From Lumbricus terrestris (taxonomy: Eukaryota > Annelida > Clitellata > Crassiclitellata > Lumbricidae): a stretch of 64,000 bases of DNA. Both the position numbers and the translations under genes were made by a program. Shown piece by piece: positions 11,986 to 25,161 of this stretch; positions within the stretch are counted from its first letter, which is position 1, and each line of letters begins with the position of its first letter. Where the stretch lies: positions 98,003,761 through 98,067,760 of the forward strand of contig OX457036.1 of NCBI GenBank assembly GCA_949752735.1, written 5' to 3'. The notes under the pieces are model-generated. The model was not told the DNA's origin. It searched no databases and saw only the letters and a program-made list of their open reading frames with translations.

Positions 11986-13693
11986 GGGTGAGCCAAGAAA
12001 AGTAATCTCTTACCCTTTTTGCCAATATCTTGACCAAAAATAAGAATTTTCAAATCAAATTTTATTCGCTTACAGGTAATTCATATCTATGTACAATGAC
12101 CAAATTTTACCAAGAAATCCCAAACGGAGCAAAAGTTATATAGGTTTTAGTGAGTCCACCCACTTTTTTTCGACGATCCAAAAGCGTAGCGCAGCAAGAA
12201 GTAACAAAAATACGATTTTATCAAGTCACATCTCAAATAATAATTATTGTTATCAAACGAACATTGCCAGGTAATCATCACTCTTACTATTTTGAAAATA
12301 AACATTTACCAGCGAAGCGGCACATCAATCACTGTGACATCATTTAGCAAGATGACACTGAAATTGCAGATAAATAATTTTTCCGAATCATAATTTTGTT
12401 ACTGTCTTTACAGCGACTATTTTCAGTCGACTGTAGGGAGTGTAGCGTAGGATTATAATTATATCCTTCATTAATCTGAGGAGCATTTAGGCCTAATGCA
12501 TGTTGGTTCGGGGCTAGCCTACACTGCGAAGTGTGCCTGGCAATGTCATATCCAATGATTGCGAACGTCCCTGAATGGCAAGATCAAAAGTTGGCAGCCC
12601 TAACCTCAACTAGCAATCCATTGAATCCAACTAATTTTTTGGCGAATTGATGCGTTGCATGGTTGCATGTAGCCTTTTCTGTGTAGTAGTTAGAGTTTTT
12701 TGGTTGCATGTCTCATTGTCTATAATTATGTCCTTGGTTGCATGTTTAATTGTTTATGTCTTTGGTTGCATGTTTATGTCTTTGGTTGCATGTTTATGTC
12801 TTTGGTTGCATGTTTATGCCGCTAACGCTTCAGAACTGTGCGCTTACCGTTCCTATGCATTGCATTGCGTACCTGCCTGCTAGAACTGTTACGGTGATTT
12901 GTGTACTAATGCATCTATAACAGTATGCTTCTCACTAAATATACCAGTATGATTTACCAAGGATGAAACTTAAGGTTACAAAAATATTAATAAGTTTATT
13001 ATACAATACACACAACGGATAATAATTATTATTCAATTACATTGGGTGAACTAATCACTCGTCAGTTAACATTCAGTGTTAATTTACAGATAATAAATGT
13101 GTTAGTCTGTTACTTTAGATTAATAATAATAATAATAATAATAAAAATTAGTTCGTTATTACTTTCCTTAATTTCGGTTTCTTCCTTCTCGTTCTCTTTT
13201 CCTTCTTGCCGATGTTCGTGGCCTCCTCGTCTCCTCCATCTCTTCTTCCGTTCTCGTCCAACCTTCTCCTCTGACTCCTTCCGACCGACTGCCGCGTCCC
13301 TTCTCATTCCTTAGTTAAACTTCCTCCTCAGTACTAGCCAGCCAGGCCAGCGAGTTCTCCTCGAACCTCGTCCGGCTGCTCTCTTCCTCCAACCGAACCA
13401 ACTCCTTCCCAAAAATGGTAACTATAACTCTACCTGGTCAGTTCTGCCTGCCCCTCTCTACTGCTTACCTGCCTACCTGTGGCTGAAACCCCTCTAAGCT
13501 ACTGCGGCTGGACAGTTCTCCCTTCTGACTCATTTCTTTGTGTGTCTGCTTTGCACACCATTTCCTCCTTCTTCTTATCCTCCGCAACCATCATAACTGC
13601 CCTCTATCTCCATCGCTTCTTCCTCTATTTAACTATTACATTTATATATCATAATATCAACTCTGCTACACATCTAAGCAGACTACTGCTGAC
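11986..13693. other. Intergenic DNA with a small minisatellite
   Basis: The only clear structure is a minisatellite at about 12730-12822, with a 20-bp unit containing CTTTGGTTGCATGTTTATGT repeated about four times. A CT-rich stretch lies at 13190-13660. No gene recognised. Confidence 0.5.
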
Positions 13694-14790
13694 CAGGGCT
13701 GTAGGGGAAGCCGAAGTAATTTCGGCCATTTTTCTTATTTTTGTAATAAATTGAAACGGGTTGACTGCTAAAATTAAATAAAATCACAATTAAATAAAGC
13801 AAGATAGGGACAATATACTGCAAGGTTACTTTTTGGGAAAAAGGAAAACATTTGTGGGAAAAAATTATTTTGTAAAGTGAATTTTTGGCCGGTTTTACCC
13901 CAGTACTCGGGGTGAATTCGGCCAACACGATTAATTTGATCCTCACAACAAACCAGATGAGGTATATGTGGCGGTTTACACCGAAATCAGCATTGAGTCG
14001 GAAATTACACATCAGAGATATTCAGGAAATACCTGGTAGTATGTTTGTGATTTAATTAATTTTTTGCAGAATTTAATAAAAATATTAATTTATGTAAAAA
14101 AATTTTAAAAGCACAATAATTATAGAGTATGAAATGATGCGTTGTAGTCATATTTTAAATTAAAAATGGGTATATTGGTGCAAAATATAAAGTTACTACC
14201 CTAAAATAGGCACTATGTGCCATTCCTAATATCTCTGGGGTAAATTCGTCCACATGGCCGAATTTACCCCGACCCACCCACCCTCCATAACAATCTTAAC
14301 GAGCATGGACCGCATTTTTGGATCATTAATTTGGATATCCAAATTGGCCAAAAATATAGTGGTTTGCAGAATAAAAGCAAATAATTAACATTTGAACAAG
14401 ATTACCTTCAATTCTTAGCTTTTACTGTCACAGTATGGATAAGTGGATTAGGCTCGAACTAATTTTTTTGGCTTTTAGCAAATTATACTCACATAAAAGC
14501 AAAATTATCTCGATAAACATACTTAATATGATATTATACGCTAGATGGCAACATTAAAATCTTCCTATGCCCACTGGTTTCCTTGAAATCACCCTGGCCG
14601 AATTTACCCCATGGCCGAAATTACCCCGTCTTCTCCTACTGGTAAATTTTTAGGTGAGTACACGCTGACCGGGAGAAAAACCTACCTGTTATTCCCCGAA
14701 ATTTCGGACGACTTTTTTTAGTCATCGGGGCAAAATCTCGTCCATTTGCCGTTCGAAAAAGCTGACATTTTTTAGTCATCGGGCCATAAT
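13694..14790. mobile_element. Truncated hAT MITE interrupted by another MITE
   Basis: It starts CAGGGCTGTA like the element at 7365. After the nested element (13704-14636) it resumes with CTGGTAAATTTTTAGGTGAG, which matches the 7365 copy. The right terminus is missing. Confidence 0.65.
13704..14636. mobile_element. Tc1/mariner-like MITE (TA target duplication)
   Basis: The inverted termini (GGGGAAGCCGAAG at left; the right end reads GGAGAAGACGGGG reverse-complemented, then both continue TAATTTCGGCC) are flanked by TA on both sides. Removing the element restores the sequence of the related hAT MITE at 7365, confirming the boundaries. The interior repeats GGCCGAATTTACCCC-like motifs. No transposase frame. 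Confidence 0.75.
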
Positions 14791-15165
14791 GCATCTCAAC
14801 CAGCAGCCGCGTTTGCCCTGATTTGCTAGCGATAGCGAAGATGACTGTGAGGAAGTCCGCATAATAGTTGCTTCTCTGGTTTGTGACAGTGAAATTGATT
14901 TGGGGCTTCGTTTGATTTAAATGAACAAGGATAGACCTATTTTCTTTGACACCATGTGTTATGATTCTTAGGAAGAAGAAATTGTGGAGGCTATCGCATA
15001 CATGGATGGGTGATTTGTGGAAACTTCTTGCTCTTGTTGAATGTATGATTCTATGTATCAATTACGTCTCACTCTTAGGCGATTGAGTTCATCCACAGCT
15101 TGAGGCCATTAGTTTTAGTTTATATTATTTTTACAATAGTTTTCAAGAGGTTTGTTCTGCTAGGT

Positions 15166-16053
15166 CAGAGGTTCCCAAACTTCTCTGGCTCGGGACCCAC
15201 TTGGGAATATTTTTTCTGTCTCTGGACCCACTAAACAAAATTAGGTACAGAGTGCTAAACTAACACTAACTAAGGATTGCTTCATAAATCAGGATTAAGA
15301 TATGCTGATTTACATTCAGCATTTAGAAATTACCACATTTAAAACAGTAAAATTTAACTTAAGAAAAAAGCCAACATTTACTGCAATGCAAGCAACTGTT
15401 ATATCAATGTAACAATAACTAATCGTTAAATTTAAACTTTTAAACAGTTTGGACGGTTTCATGCTAGCATTCGCAAGAATTTCCAAACAAATCACACACT
15501 GAGGTCTTGGTTCATCGCCTGAATCAGTTGAAATAAATCCGAATTTCAGATATGAATCATAATATTTACATTTCGGCGGACATGCCTTCTTCGTACTCGG
15601 AAGTCGATTAATTATCAAGAGTTGAATTAACATCATCGTCCGACTCCGACTCTGAGCTATGACCACTCACACATGACAAAGATTCTCGTTTTCGTTTCAA
15701 AAATTTATCCATGTTTTTTCACAAAGTTTTAAAAATTGAAAATAAAATTTGTGAAATTTAAATACACGTTGTTTATTTTTGAATGGCAGACTTTTTATTA
15801 ATCATGCTAAGTCTCGTTCCTAAGTCTCGTGCACTGTTTCCCGTTCACATACACGCACAAGTAGAAGCTAGTTATAGCCCAACCATAGTCAAATGTTGTT
15901 TCACTAGTTATAACGGAATAATAAAGTATGACGTTTGAGGGTTACTGGAATAAATACTGAAATTAACAGAGAAATAAAAAGAACTTTCGCGACCCACTTG
16001 CCAAAGCTCTGCGACCCACTTTTGGGTCGCGACCCACAGTTTGGGAAACGCTG
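15166..16053 (-). mobile_element. Non-autonomous hAT element carrying a broken BED-type reading frame
   Basis: Termini are CAGAGGTTCCCAAAC and GTTTGGGAAACGCTG, with identical 8-bp duplications TGCTAGGT at 15158-15165 and 16054-16061. The minus strand carries the same coding remnant as the copy at 24073-24956 (YLKFGFIS, PQCVICLEIL, MKPSKL), but a small insertion-deletion near 15600-15650 breaks its frame. Orientation is opposite to the 24-kb copy. Confidence 0.88.
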
Positions 16054-17040
16054 TGCTAGGTCATTGCAACCTGTCCATGCCTTGTGCCAACTGAACTATA
16101 GCTGTTCTCTGCTGTTCTTCGCCATGCAGTTGTCTGTTGGCCAACTGCATGGCGAAGATTGGCAGTAGATATTCCATTGAGTGAGTGTGTGCAGTGTAAC
16201 TTTAATACTGAGCATGCTGAGTAAGTAAGTACCGTGAGTGTTTTATTTATTGATCCACTTGTAAACGCACAGTGGACATAGAACATCCTTATAATACATC
16301 GGAGTAATAATTGGTAGTAAAACGTACAAATTAAATCACAGTAATAACAAATGAATGAATGAATGTAGGATACATAATCACTTATCCAAATTTCACTAAC
16401 TTTGAATACAACGACTCATCCGAAAATAATCAAAATTTAAAACGTAAGCATGATAAAAGCTACAATTAGTAGTCTATAATTGAAGATGGCAGAACAACGT
16501 AATAAGAATGCAAGCGGAATGTAAGTAGCCTACGCTTAACACCTTAGAAAGCACAAGTTAATTCTAAAGTGATTGGTGTCTCACATAAGTCTAAAATTAT
16601 GTATTGAATATAGCCTATATAGTATATATATAATTGTCATAGAAAATTAGTCCACAAAAGTCAGAAATCATAACGAAAAGCGTTGAAGCAACGAATAAAA
16701 TGGCAACTTGGTTCCCGGTCGTTCATGTCGTCTGTTGTTCACCAACAGTAATAGTAGTAGCAGATGTAACGATAATACCAGCCAAAGTAGTAGGAGTAAT
16801 AATAGTAGATGTAACAACGATAGCAAATACTGCGCTTCTGTCTCTGTCCTGCATCTAGTTCTACAAGCACAATAAAGCAAATATTGATGTAGCAATATAA
16901 TACAGGTCTAGCTTGATCATTCTAGACATAGAATTCAGATTTCATTTTATTCTGATGACTTCGGGAATAATACACGACCAGGGGCGTTACCAGGGAAAGA
17001 TTTCGGCGGATATCTATTTCGAAAGGTTTCTATCAGACAT

Positions 17041-18380
17041 CAATCAATCGTAATTTATATAGCGCCCCTTCAAGGTACCTACTCAGAGGCGCTCCCGGCC
17101 GAGATCAAGCGAAAAATCTTCAGCAGTTTGTGAAATTTAGAACAGCTTGGGAGGTGTCGCATAGTCAAGGAAAGGCCATTCCAGGTTGTTGGACCAACCA
17201 CTGAGAACGAACGCCTCTGCATTGTTGCAGATCTAGTGAGTGAAAGGAACCATTAAGTCACCATGGACAGCAGAGCGCAGTTTGCGGCGGCCTATGCAAG
17301 TGGAAAGAGGGAGGCAAAGCTCACACAGATAAGAGGGTGCCCAGCCTGATTATAAGCATCGCCACACCAAAGATGCAATCCTAAATCAGATGCGGTGCGG
17401 GAAAGGAAGCCAGCGCAAGACCTCGCGCATATATTTTGATACACGGTCGGACTTGGTGAACCCCCCAATAAGTCGCGCGGCAGCCCGGTGGACCCTCTCC
17501 AACCTCTCAATCCGAACCCGTGGGGGACCAGCAAAGATGGAGGCGCAGTAGTCAAGGCGGCTCAGCACAAATGCATGGACAAGAAAAACTGCAGCTTTAG
17601 AAGTCAGAGAGCGAGCAATGACCCTGAGCTGCTGCAGTTGGTAGAAGCAGCTGCGGCATACCTGATCTATATGAGATGCAAGGGTGAGTTTAGAGTCCAG
17701 GAGCACTCCAAGGTCACGCACCACCGAAGAAAAAGTCATATATGGGAATTGAGAAGAGAGAACGCTCAGGTCGAGCTTAGCCAGCTGTTGCTTCCTAGTG
17801 CCCAACCAAATGAATTGGGTTTTTGGGCGTTGAGGCGGAGTCGGTTTGAGAACATCCAATCTGTGAAGGCACCCCATTGCTTGTTGCATGGTGCGGGCGG
17901 TCTCAATGGCTGCGAGTGGAGGGCAGTGCAGATATGCCTGAGTGTCATCTACATACAGCTGGTGTAGCACGCCGAAGGATGCTAAGAGCGTGCCAATGTC
18001 AGAAGTGTAGAGCAAGTAAAGCAAGGGAGCCAGGACAGAGCCTTGTGGTAGACCAAATGGAGTCGGTCGAAGCATAGGCGGAGACCTGGGCCGAGAATTG
18101 GGGGAGGGGGGACGGAAAGACGCGAGATTTTCCGAAAAATTTCTGACGACCGGCGAAATCTGGAAAAAAAATTGTATTTTCGCCGCCAAAAAAGTTGATG
18201 ACCTTTTTTTTTAGTCATCCAGCCAAATCTCGACGAAATTTTCTATTTTCGCCGCCAAAAAAAGTCTTGACGCTCAAGCATTTGGGGCACAAATGCATGG
18301 GCCGTCCCCCCAACACTTTCATTGGGGGGGGACCGTCCCCCCTGTCCCCCCTAGGTCTCCGCCCATGGGTCGAAGATACA
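17041..18380 (-). mobile_element. CR1/L2-like LINE, reverse transcriptase C-terminal half
   Basis: A minus-strand frame (17386 to about 18072) reads through LPQGSVLAPLLYLLYTSDI, the catalytic-type box YVDDTQAYLH, VRDLGVLLD and RLDYCASIFAG, ending LRWLPFPHRI. These are diagnostic of CR1/L2 non-LTR retrotransposon polymerases. The frame then breaks before the 3' UTR at 17041. The 5' half is absent, and a hAT MITE (18073-18367) is inserted upstream. Confidence 0.88.
18073..18367. mobile_element. hAT MITE nested in the LINE (8-bp TSD)
   Basis: The ends CATAGGCGGAGACC and GGTCTCCGCCCATG are inverted. GGTCGAAG is duplicated at 18065-18072 and 18368-18375. It contains the GATGAC-T(n)-GTCATC motif. 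A truncated relative is at 22018-22095. Confidence 0.88.
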
Positions 18381-18884
18381 TAAGATTTGTTACTCAAATT
18401 TCGTGTTATTCATTTTGCTGTTGTTGTGGATAAACCGGCTAAACACGCCCATGAAAAAGAACTTTGTCCTTGTTTATGATCTGAGAGAGTGAGAGACAGA
18501 AAGACAGACAGACAGAGCGAGAGGCCATGGCAAAAAAGCAGAGGCAGCTATGCAATGTGCAGTGCTCGTGTACAGAAGCGACACGGCGCGTCAGGTTTAT
18601 GAGAATGAATTTCTTAATTCGACGACTTTTAACGTTTTCAATGCTCTCTCATGCTTCGCAATCAGTTCGATTCACCGCATACGACATTCAAAATTAGTTT
18701 TAACGTTATCTGCTGCGTTTGATAATATTGCTGATTCTATTACTGTATTGACAGAATGTTCGAACAGTCGACGGGCGCGTTAGGCAAAAATCGCCATGAA
18801 ATTCATAATCCATTGGTGACAGTGGCGGCGCCATCATAGGCCGTGCCAACTCATTTGACTTACTTATTTTATTCATGACCTGTC

Positions 18885-19330
18885 TGATAAATCATAAAAG
18901 ACTAAAGACGATGCTGGAAAAGGAAATGGTCAAGACGATGATGTGGAGTGTAGTCCTGTAGGGATCGGAAACATGGACAAAGAGAAAGGATGATAATTTT
19001 ATAAGAAGATTTGAAGCCTTGGAAGTGTGGATTTGATGCAGAATGGAAAGAGTCAGCTAGAGGGAGCACAATACGAATGAAGAAATCTTACTGATAGTGG
19101 CAGAGAAAGGATGATATGCTGGAGGACGGCAGAGAGAATAGATTGGCTGCATTATGAAGGATTTGGATTGGCCGCAATATGAACGGTGACACCGTGATAA
19201 GAGACATCATCGAGTGCAGAATGAAAGATGGAAACGACAAGAGGAAGGCCAAGAAGGATGCTATTGGACTGGATGATGTCAAAGGAAGGGTGCAGTCAAC
19301 AGAGGACTGAAGTGAGAGGCACAACATAGA
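18885..19330 (+). mobile_element. LINE polymerase C-terminal fragment
   Basis: The plus-strand translation gives GSETWTKRKDD, RRFEALEVW and NEEILLIVAEKG. These correspond to the conserved LYGSETW...FEMW...NEE block downstream of the polymerase domain of many LINEs. It is interrupted by stops. Confidence 0.7.
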
Positions 19331-19819
19331 GATGAGTGGAATCGTTGGATATACGAACCAACCTGAGGGCAGAACACGAAAGAAAAAGTCAAGTATAAGA
19401 CTGCAGGCTTAAAATAGATTTCTCGCTTAGCCTAATGGGCAGCCTTGAATACTATAATAATATTATACATATAATATTATGTGCGACAGGTATGCAACAC
19501 CCTTGGGTATTTGGACTTGTCTTGTTTCGACAACAGAGTTTTAGATCACTTAAGACCATAGCCTACATGCAGGCGCCATTGAGCTAAAAAGAGATAAAAA
19601 GAATGTCAAGTGAGATAGAATAGAAACGTCTCCCAGTGGAATCTGTGCATTATGAGGTTAAATTAAGATGGAAGTATGAGCTAAGACTAAAAATGAAATA
19701 CATTTGAATAGATTTAGACCCACAGATCATATTAGAGATTTGCCTCGAATATCATTTCAATTTATTTAAGAGTTCAACATTGGCGATATGAGACATAGGC
19801 TAGTAACTGTGCGCTATTC

Positions 19820-22800
19820 TTAGATTTGAATGAAAATCTCACCATCACTGCATTTCGGATACATCCAGTAGACTGAGATCCCTTTGCAGAGGTCCTTTGC
19901 CGTCTTACCCAGAAAGGTCGTGTCTGATATTGGAGAGCTCGACACATCATAAACGAGTCTTTCTGTAGCATTTTGCTGTAAAGCGTAGAATACATTGAGT
20001 TTGCAAGATCGTTTAAATTCATTGATTATCTTAATGCTACACTGCTATACAATTATACATAATTATAAGCTTACATCGATGCTAATGATGCGGACACATC
20101 CCCGAAATAATGTGGCCATGTCTCCGACCATGTCTGATGTGCTCCTCTGGTTCAGCAGTTGAGCTCATGGCGGATCATCGCTTTTGTCTGGCGGACCCTG
20201 TTGGATCGCTCCGGACTGTCCTCAAGACCTTTGTTGCTTGCTCTACCATGAGTGCACCGGGTCTTCGCTCTCAACCATGCAGAGCAGAGCTACCAACCAG
20301 AACCGTGTCTTCTCGGAGGTTAGTCCTCGCTCACAGCTTTCGCTCAGCGCTTGTTCCACCAGACTCCACTCTGGTTCTTTTTCTCTCATCTCAAAACTTT
20401 CATTTTCAGCCGTGCTGAGATCAGGAGCGATCATAAGTATAGTAACCTTGAAATGTCGCTGTGTATAAGCTTAGGCTACATCTTTGTACCAGAAGAATGA
20501 ATGAATGACTGATTGAATGAAATGAATGAACAAAGTACCCAATAGGGCCTACATAAAAATATTTACTGTATATGCAATTATGCACTTGATCATACATTTA
20601 CGCGTGCACATGGGCGGAGTTTGGTTTTCGTTTTGGGGGTGGGGGGCTAAAAATTGGTCCAGAACGAGCGGCGACGACAATATTTTCTAGGCCAAAAAAG
20701 TTGTTGACCTTTTTAGTCGTCAAGTAAAAATCTCATGAAAATTACTATTTACCCGAACCGAAAAGTGGATGACCTTTTTTTTCTTTCTTTAAGTCATTCC
20801 ATTGAAAGTTCTTAGGAGGCTAAGCCCGGAAAAAGATACCATTTACACGGTAAAATGATGAATCTGGGAATTCTTGGGGGCTTAGCCCTTAGCCAATGAT
20901 AAACTCCGCCAATACGCGTGCATGCATGCATCGCGCTATTGGAGGTTGAAACCATGGGCGCACGCAGAAATTTGTCCAGGAGGGGGCAAAACACAATGGT
21001 CACTGGTCAGCGGTTAAATTTTTAGCAAGAGCTAAAATAAAAAATTCAAAGCAGATTATTAAGAACATGAGATTTTTCACCGAGTTTACTGCGTGTATAT
21101 TTCTCTGTTTTACTTTGTGCAACGTTTGCAACATTTGCACTTTAGTGTGAAGAAATTTGTTAAAAACCAAAAGCAGTAGTTAAAAATATGAAAAATCAAT
21201 TTTCCAGGGGGAGTCAAGTGCCCCCTCTTGCCCTATGTGCGGGCGCCCATGGTTAAGAAAAGGGACGAAAGGCAGAGTAATTAAAGAAGAAGAAGACGAA
21301 GAAGAAGAAGAAGAAGAAGAAGAAGAAGAAGAAGAAGAAGAAGAAGAAGAAGAAGAATAAGAAGCATGCATGCGATCATGAATACATTCTCATAATAGCT
21401 ACATGTTTTACCATTCGTGAAGTTGAACAAAATTCAGGAAATTGAACAATCTGTTTTCGTATGCAAATTACATAGCCTATTATTAAGACAATTAGGCCTG
21501 CATGCACTACGTCTGTTTGATTCATGAAGTCACTTACGTTGACGTCGAACTCCGATGGAGTTTTGACCTTTGACGGATCTGTGGCTGATGTTCTGTTCAA
21601 CGGTAAAACGTAACAATTGGTCTCAGTACTTGTCTTTATTTTCATCATTTGAATGTCCTGTACAAATACAAAACGTGAATCGTCATTTCCATCTCGCAAA
21701 TGACCGCCAGAAAGTAGACTTCACTTAAGTCTATCCAAACTCAATTATTATTATGGATTTATCAAATAAATCAATCAATCATTTTATTATGTTGATCGTA
21801 TTGCATTCATCAGTGAAACATTGGTTATGTGAGAGGACGAAATGATAGCATATGATGAATCTTTCAATCCTAGCGTTCTTGGAAATCAGATAAGACCATT
21901 TAGCTACGCTGAGGTGAGGGCAACAATTATGAAGTAAGACAGTAATACTAAATACATTATTTAAACAGTGCTCCTGAGTATTAAATATTGGAGCCAAGTT
22001 CTTTAAGTACTGAAACATGGACGGAGACTTAGGGGGACAGGTCAAAGGGGACGGTCCCCCAATGTTTGTGGTGGGGACCGTCCATGCCTATGTCCCCCAT
22101 TATTTAAGAAATCTCTAATATATTTCTCAAAGTTTGTCCTTCCATATGTTTGTATGTCCGGATTTTTACTCTTCGTTAGAATAAGCTCGGAGATGACAGA
22201 GCGTCGGTTTTTAAAAACATATCCGACTGATTCTTACCCAAACTTTAAGGTCATATTGACTATTTTCAGCTTTTAATTCATTTTAGAAATCGAGTTATTA
22301 GCGTTTTAAGACAGATTTAATCTATAATCGCTCACGTTACGATTTAGCTAAGAGTATACAGTCGGCATGACGTCATACTTGCCCAGTAATAATTTCCGCA
22401 GCGCCCCGCAAGAGCGGGTCACGTTTGGATTTTTGGGTAAGCGGGGTGGGGTGAAGGGTTGGCGAAACTTCGAAATTTAGCAGTCAACGATGGGTACCAC
22501 AGTGGAGTGGTCTTTAAAACCCTAAATTTCACTTTAGAAATCGGGTTATTAGCGTTTTAAGACAGATTTCATCAATAGCATTTTAACACAGATTTCATCA
22601 ATAATCAGTAAAGAGTCTACAGCCGGTGTCACGAAATAGAGTATCCCCGTATTAATTGTATCCCCCCAAAATTAAAAAAGTCGAAAAAACCGCTTCCGCG
22701 TGGAGTTTTTTTGGCAAATTAATTTTCATCTGCTTTGTTTTGAACAATGACACTAACAGGTATGTTTATTCCGACTAAATAATTTGTTTTGCGCTATTTT

Positions 22801-25115
22801 TAGAGCACTTAAAACATTTAAAACACTTAAGAACACTCAGAGTCACTAAATAAATTCGAGTTGCCTTTATCTAAGCATTGCCTAGGACACTTAAAACAAT
22901 TAGAGTCACTTTAAATTTTGATTACAGCATAAATATTTTTATTATGCTCATTTTTCAAAAAAGGGGATAGAATGGTTTATCCCCTTGGATAGTATAGACC
23001 GGTTAATTCCATCCGGGGGATAGATTAATTCATCCCCCCGGATAGCTTTCATGGGGGATACTCCGTTTCATGACACCGGCATGACGTCATACTTGCCCAG
23101 TAATAATTTCCGCAGCACCCCGCAAGGGCGGGTCACGTTTGGCTTTTTGGGAAAGCGGGATTGGGTGGAGGGTTGGCGAAAACCCGAAATTTAGCAGTCA
23201 ACGATGGTGGAGTAGTGTTAAAAATCCCGGGCAACGCCGGGTAAAACATCTAGTATTTATCATAAGAGCTTGGTAATTAATTTTTACAGTGGTTTACAGT
23301 GTTTGCATCCAAAACATATCATATTGGTAGATTCAAAGATTTCGGTGAAATGACTAAAAAAAGTTCGTCAAACAATTTGGTCGATGAAAATGAAAAATGT
23401 CTTCGGCGATTCAACCATCCACCCAAAATGTCACACCTCGGCGATCGTCCTTCGGTCGTCCCACCCAACCTCTCGACCAAGTCTCCACCTATGACTACAA
23501 ACAACGGTCTAAGATATTGAATTACATATCGGTCAATAGCCTATAATAATTATAAAGCGCCTCTCACCGTGAAACCTATTCAGAAGTGCTCCAAGTGCGA
23601 AGAACCTTTGAAAAGAAAGTCTTAAGAGAGCGGCAGAGACAGTAATGTGCCAGATAAGATATCTGCCCGAGTTTAGCAGGAAGGTAATTCCACAACAAGA
23701 GTAAGAAAGGTAATATTATTACAGTACAGTAGCCACGACACTGTTCTGTGGCAGTCCGAGATCCTGGTGCTAGAAAGTTTTAAACATTTTAAATGTGGAG
23801 AGTACGTCTAGAGGTAGCTGAGATAAGCCGCTTGATGCGGTCACAGATGATAATGACGACGACTACAAGTGCAACTAAGTTGAAACGTATCCTACCCGAT
23901 TGAAATCGTCCACGACCCACATCTCGTAATTGGTATTCTGCACGTGGTACTGCACGACGTTTTCGTTCTGATCAGCTGTAACATCTCCCTTTGTGTCTTT
24001 GTCCACGTTCAGAGTGTACTACAAGATAAAGTGCTTTACTGTATTAAATCCCTGAGCCAAAATACTCTAAGCCAGCGTTTCCCAAACTGTGGGTCGCGAC
24101 CCAAAAGTGGGTCGCAGAGCTTTGGCAAGTGGGTCGCGAAAGTTCTTTTTATTTCTCTGTTAATTTCAGTATTTATTCCAGTAACCCTCAAACGTCATAC
24201 TTTATTATTCCGTTATAACTAGTGAAACAACATTTGACTATGGTTGGGCTATAACTAGCTTCTACTTGTGCGTGTATGTGAACAGGAAACAGACACAGTG
24301 AACGAGACTTAGCAACGAGCCTTAGCATGATTAATAAAAAGTCTGCCATTCAAAAATAAACAACGTGTATTTAAATTTCACAAATTTTATTTTCAATTTT
24401 TAAAACTTTGTGAAAAAACATGGATAAATTTTTGAAACGAAAACGAGAATCTTTGTCATGTGTGAGTGGTCATAGCTCAGAGTCGGACGAAGATGTTAAT
24501 TCAACTCTTGATAATCGACTTCCGAGTACGAAGAAGGCATGTCCGCCGAAACGTAAATATTATGATTCATATCTGAAATTCGGATTTATTTCAACTGATT
24601 CAGGCGATGAACCAAGACCTCAGTGTGTGATTTGTTTGGAAATTCTTGCGAATGCTAGCATGAAACCGTCCAAACTGTTTAAAAGTTTAAATTTAACGAT
24701 TAGTTACTGTTACATTGATATAACAGTTGCTTGCATTGCAATAAATGTTGGCTTTTTTCTTAAGTTAAATTTTACTGTTTTAAATGTGGTAATTTCTAAA
24801 TGCTGAATGTAAATCAGCATATCTTAATCCCGATTTATGAAGCAATCCTTAGTTAGTGTTAGTTTAGTACTCTGTACCTAATTTTGTTTAGTGGGTCCAG
24901 AGACAGAAAAAATATTCCCAAGTGGGTCCCGAGCCAGAGAAGTTTGGGAACCTCTGCTCTAAGCTGTTTGCTCTGGATCAGGAGTGATTCGCAGAATGTT
25001 ACTTTCAGATTCCACGTCATCAGCTAAGCAACATCTTTTATCGGAATGCAAAGTAAGCTCATGCCACCAGTCGGATGATTGGTCACACACGCCCACACAC
25101 GCACGGGTACACGTA

Positions 25116-25161
<46 letters not shown>

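Noticed and set aside
17488..17967. A 159-codon plus-strand frame
   Set aside because: It is antisense to the well-conserved LINE polymerase frame on the minus strand.
21180..21371. Poly-serine frame
   Set aside because: Artefact of the (GAA)n microsatellite.
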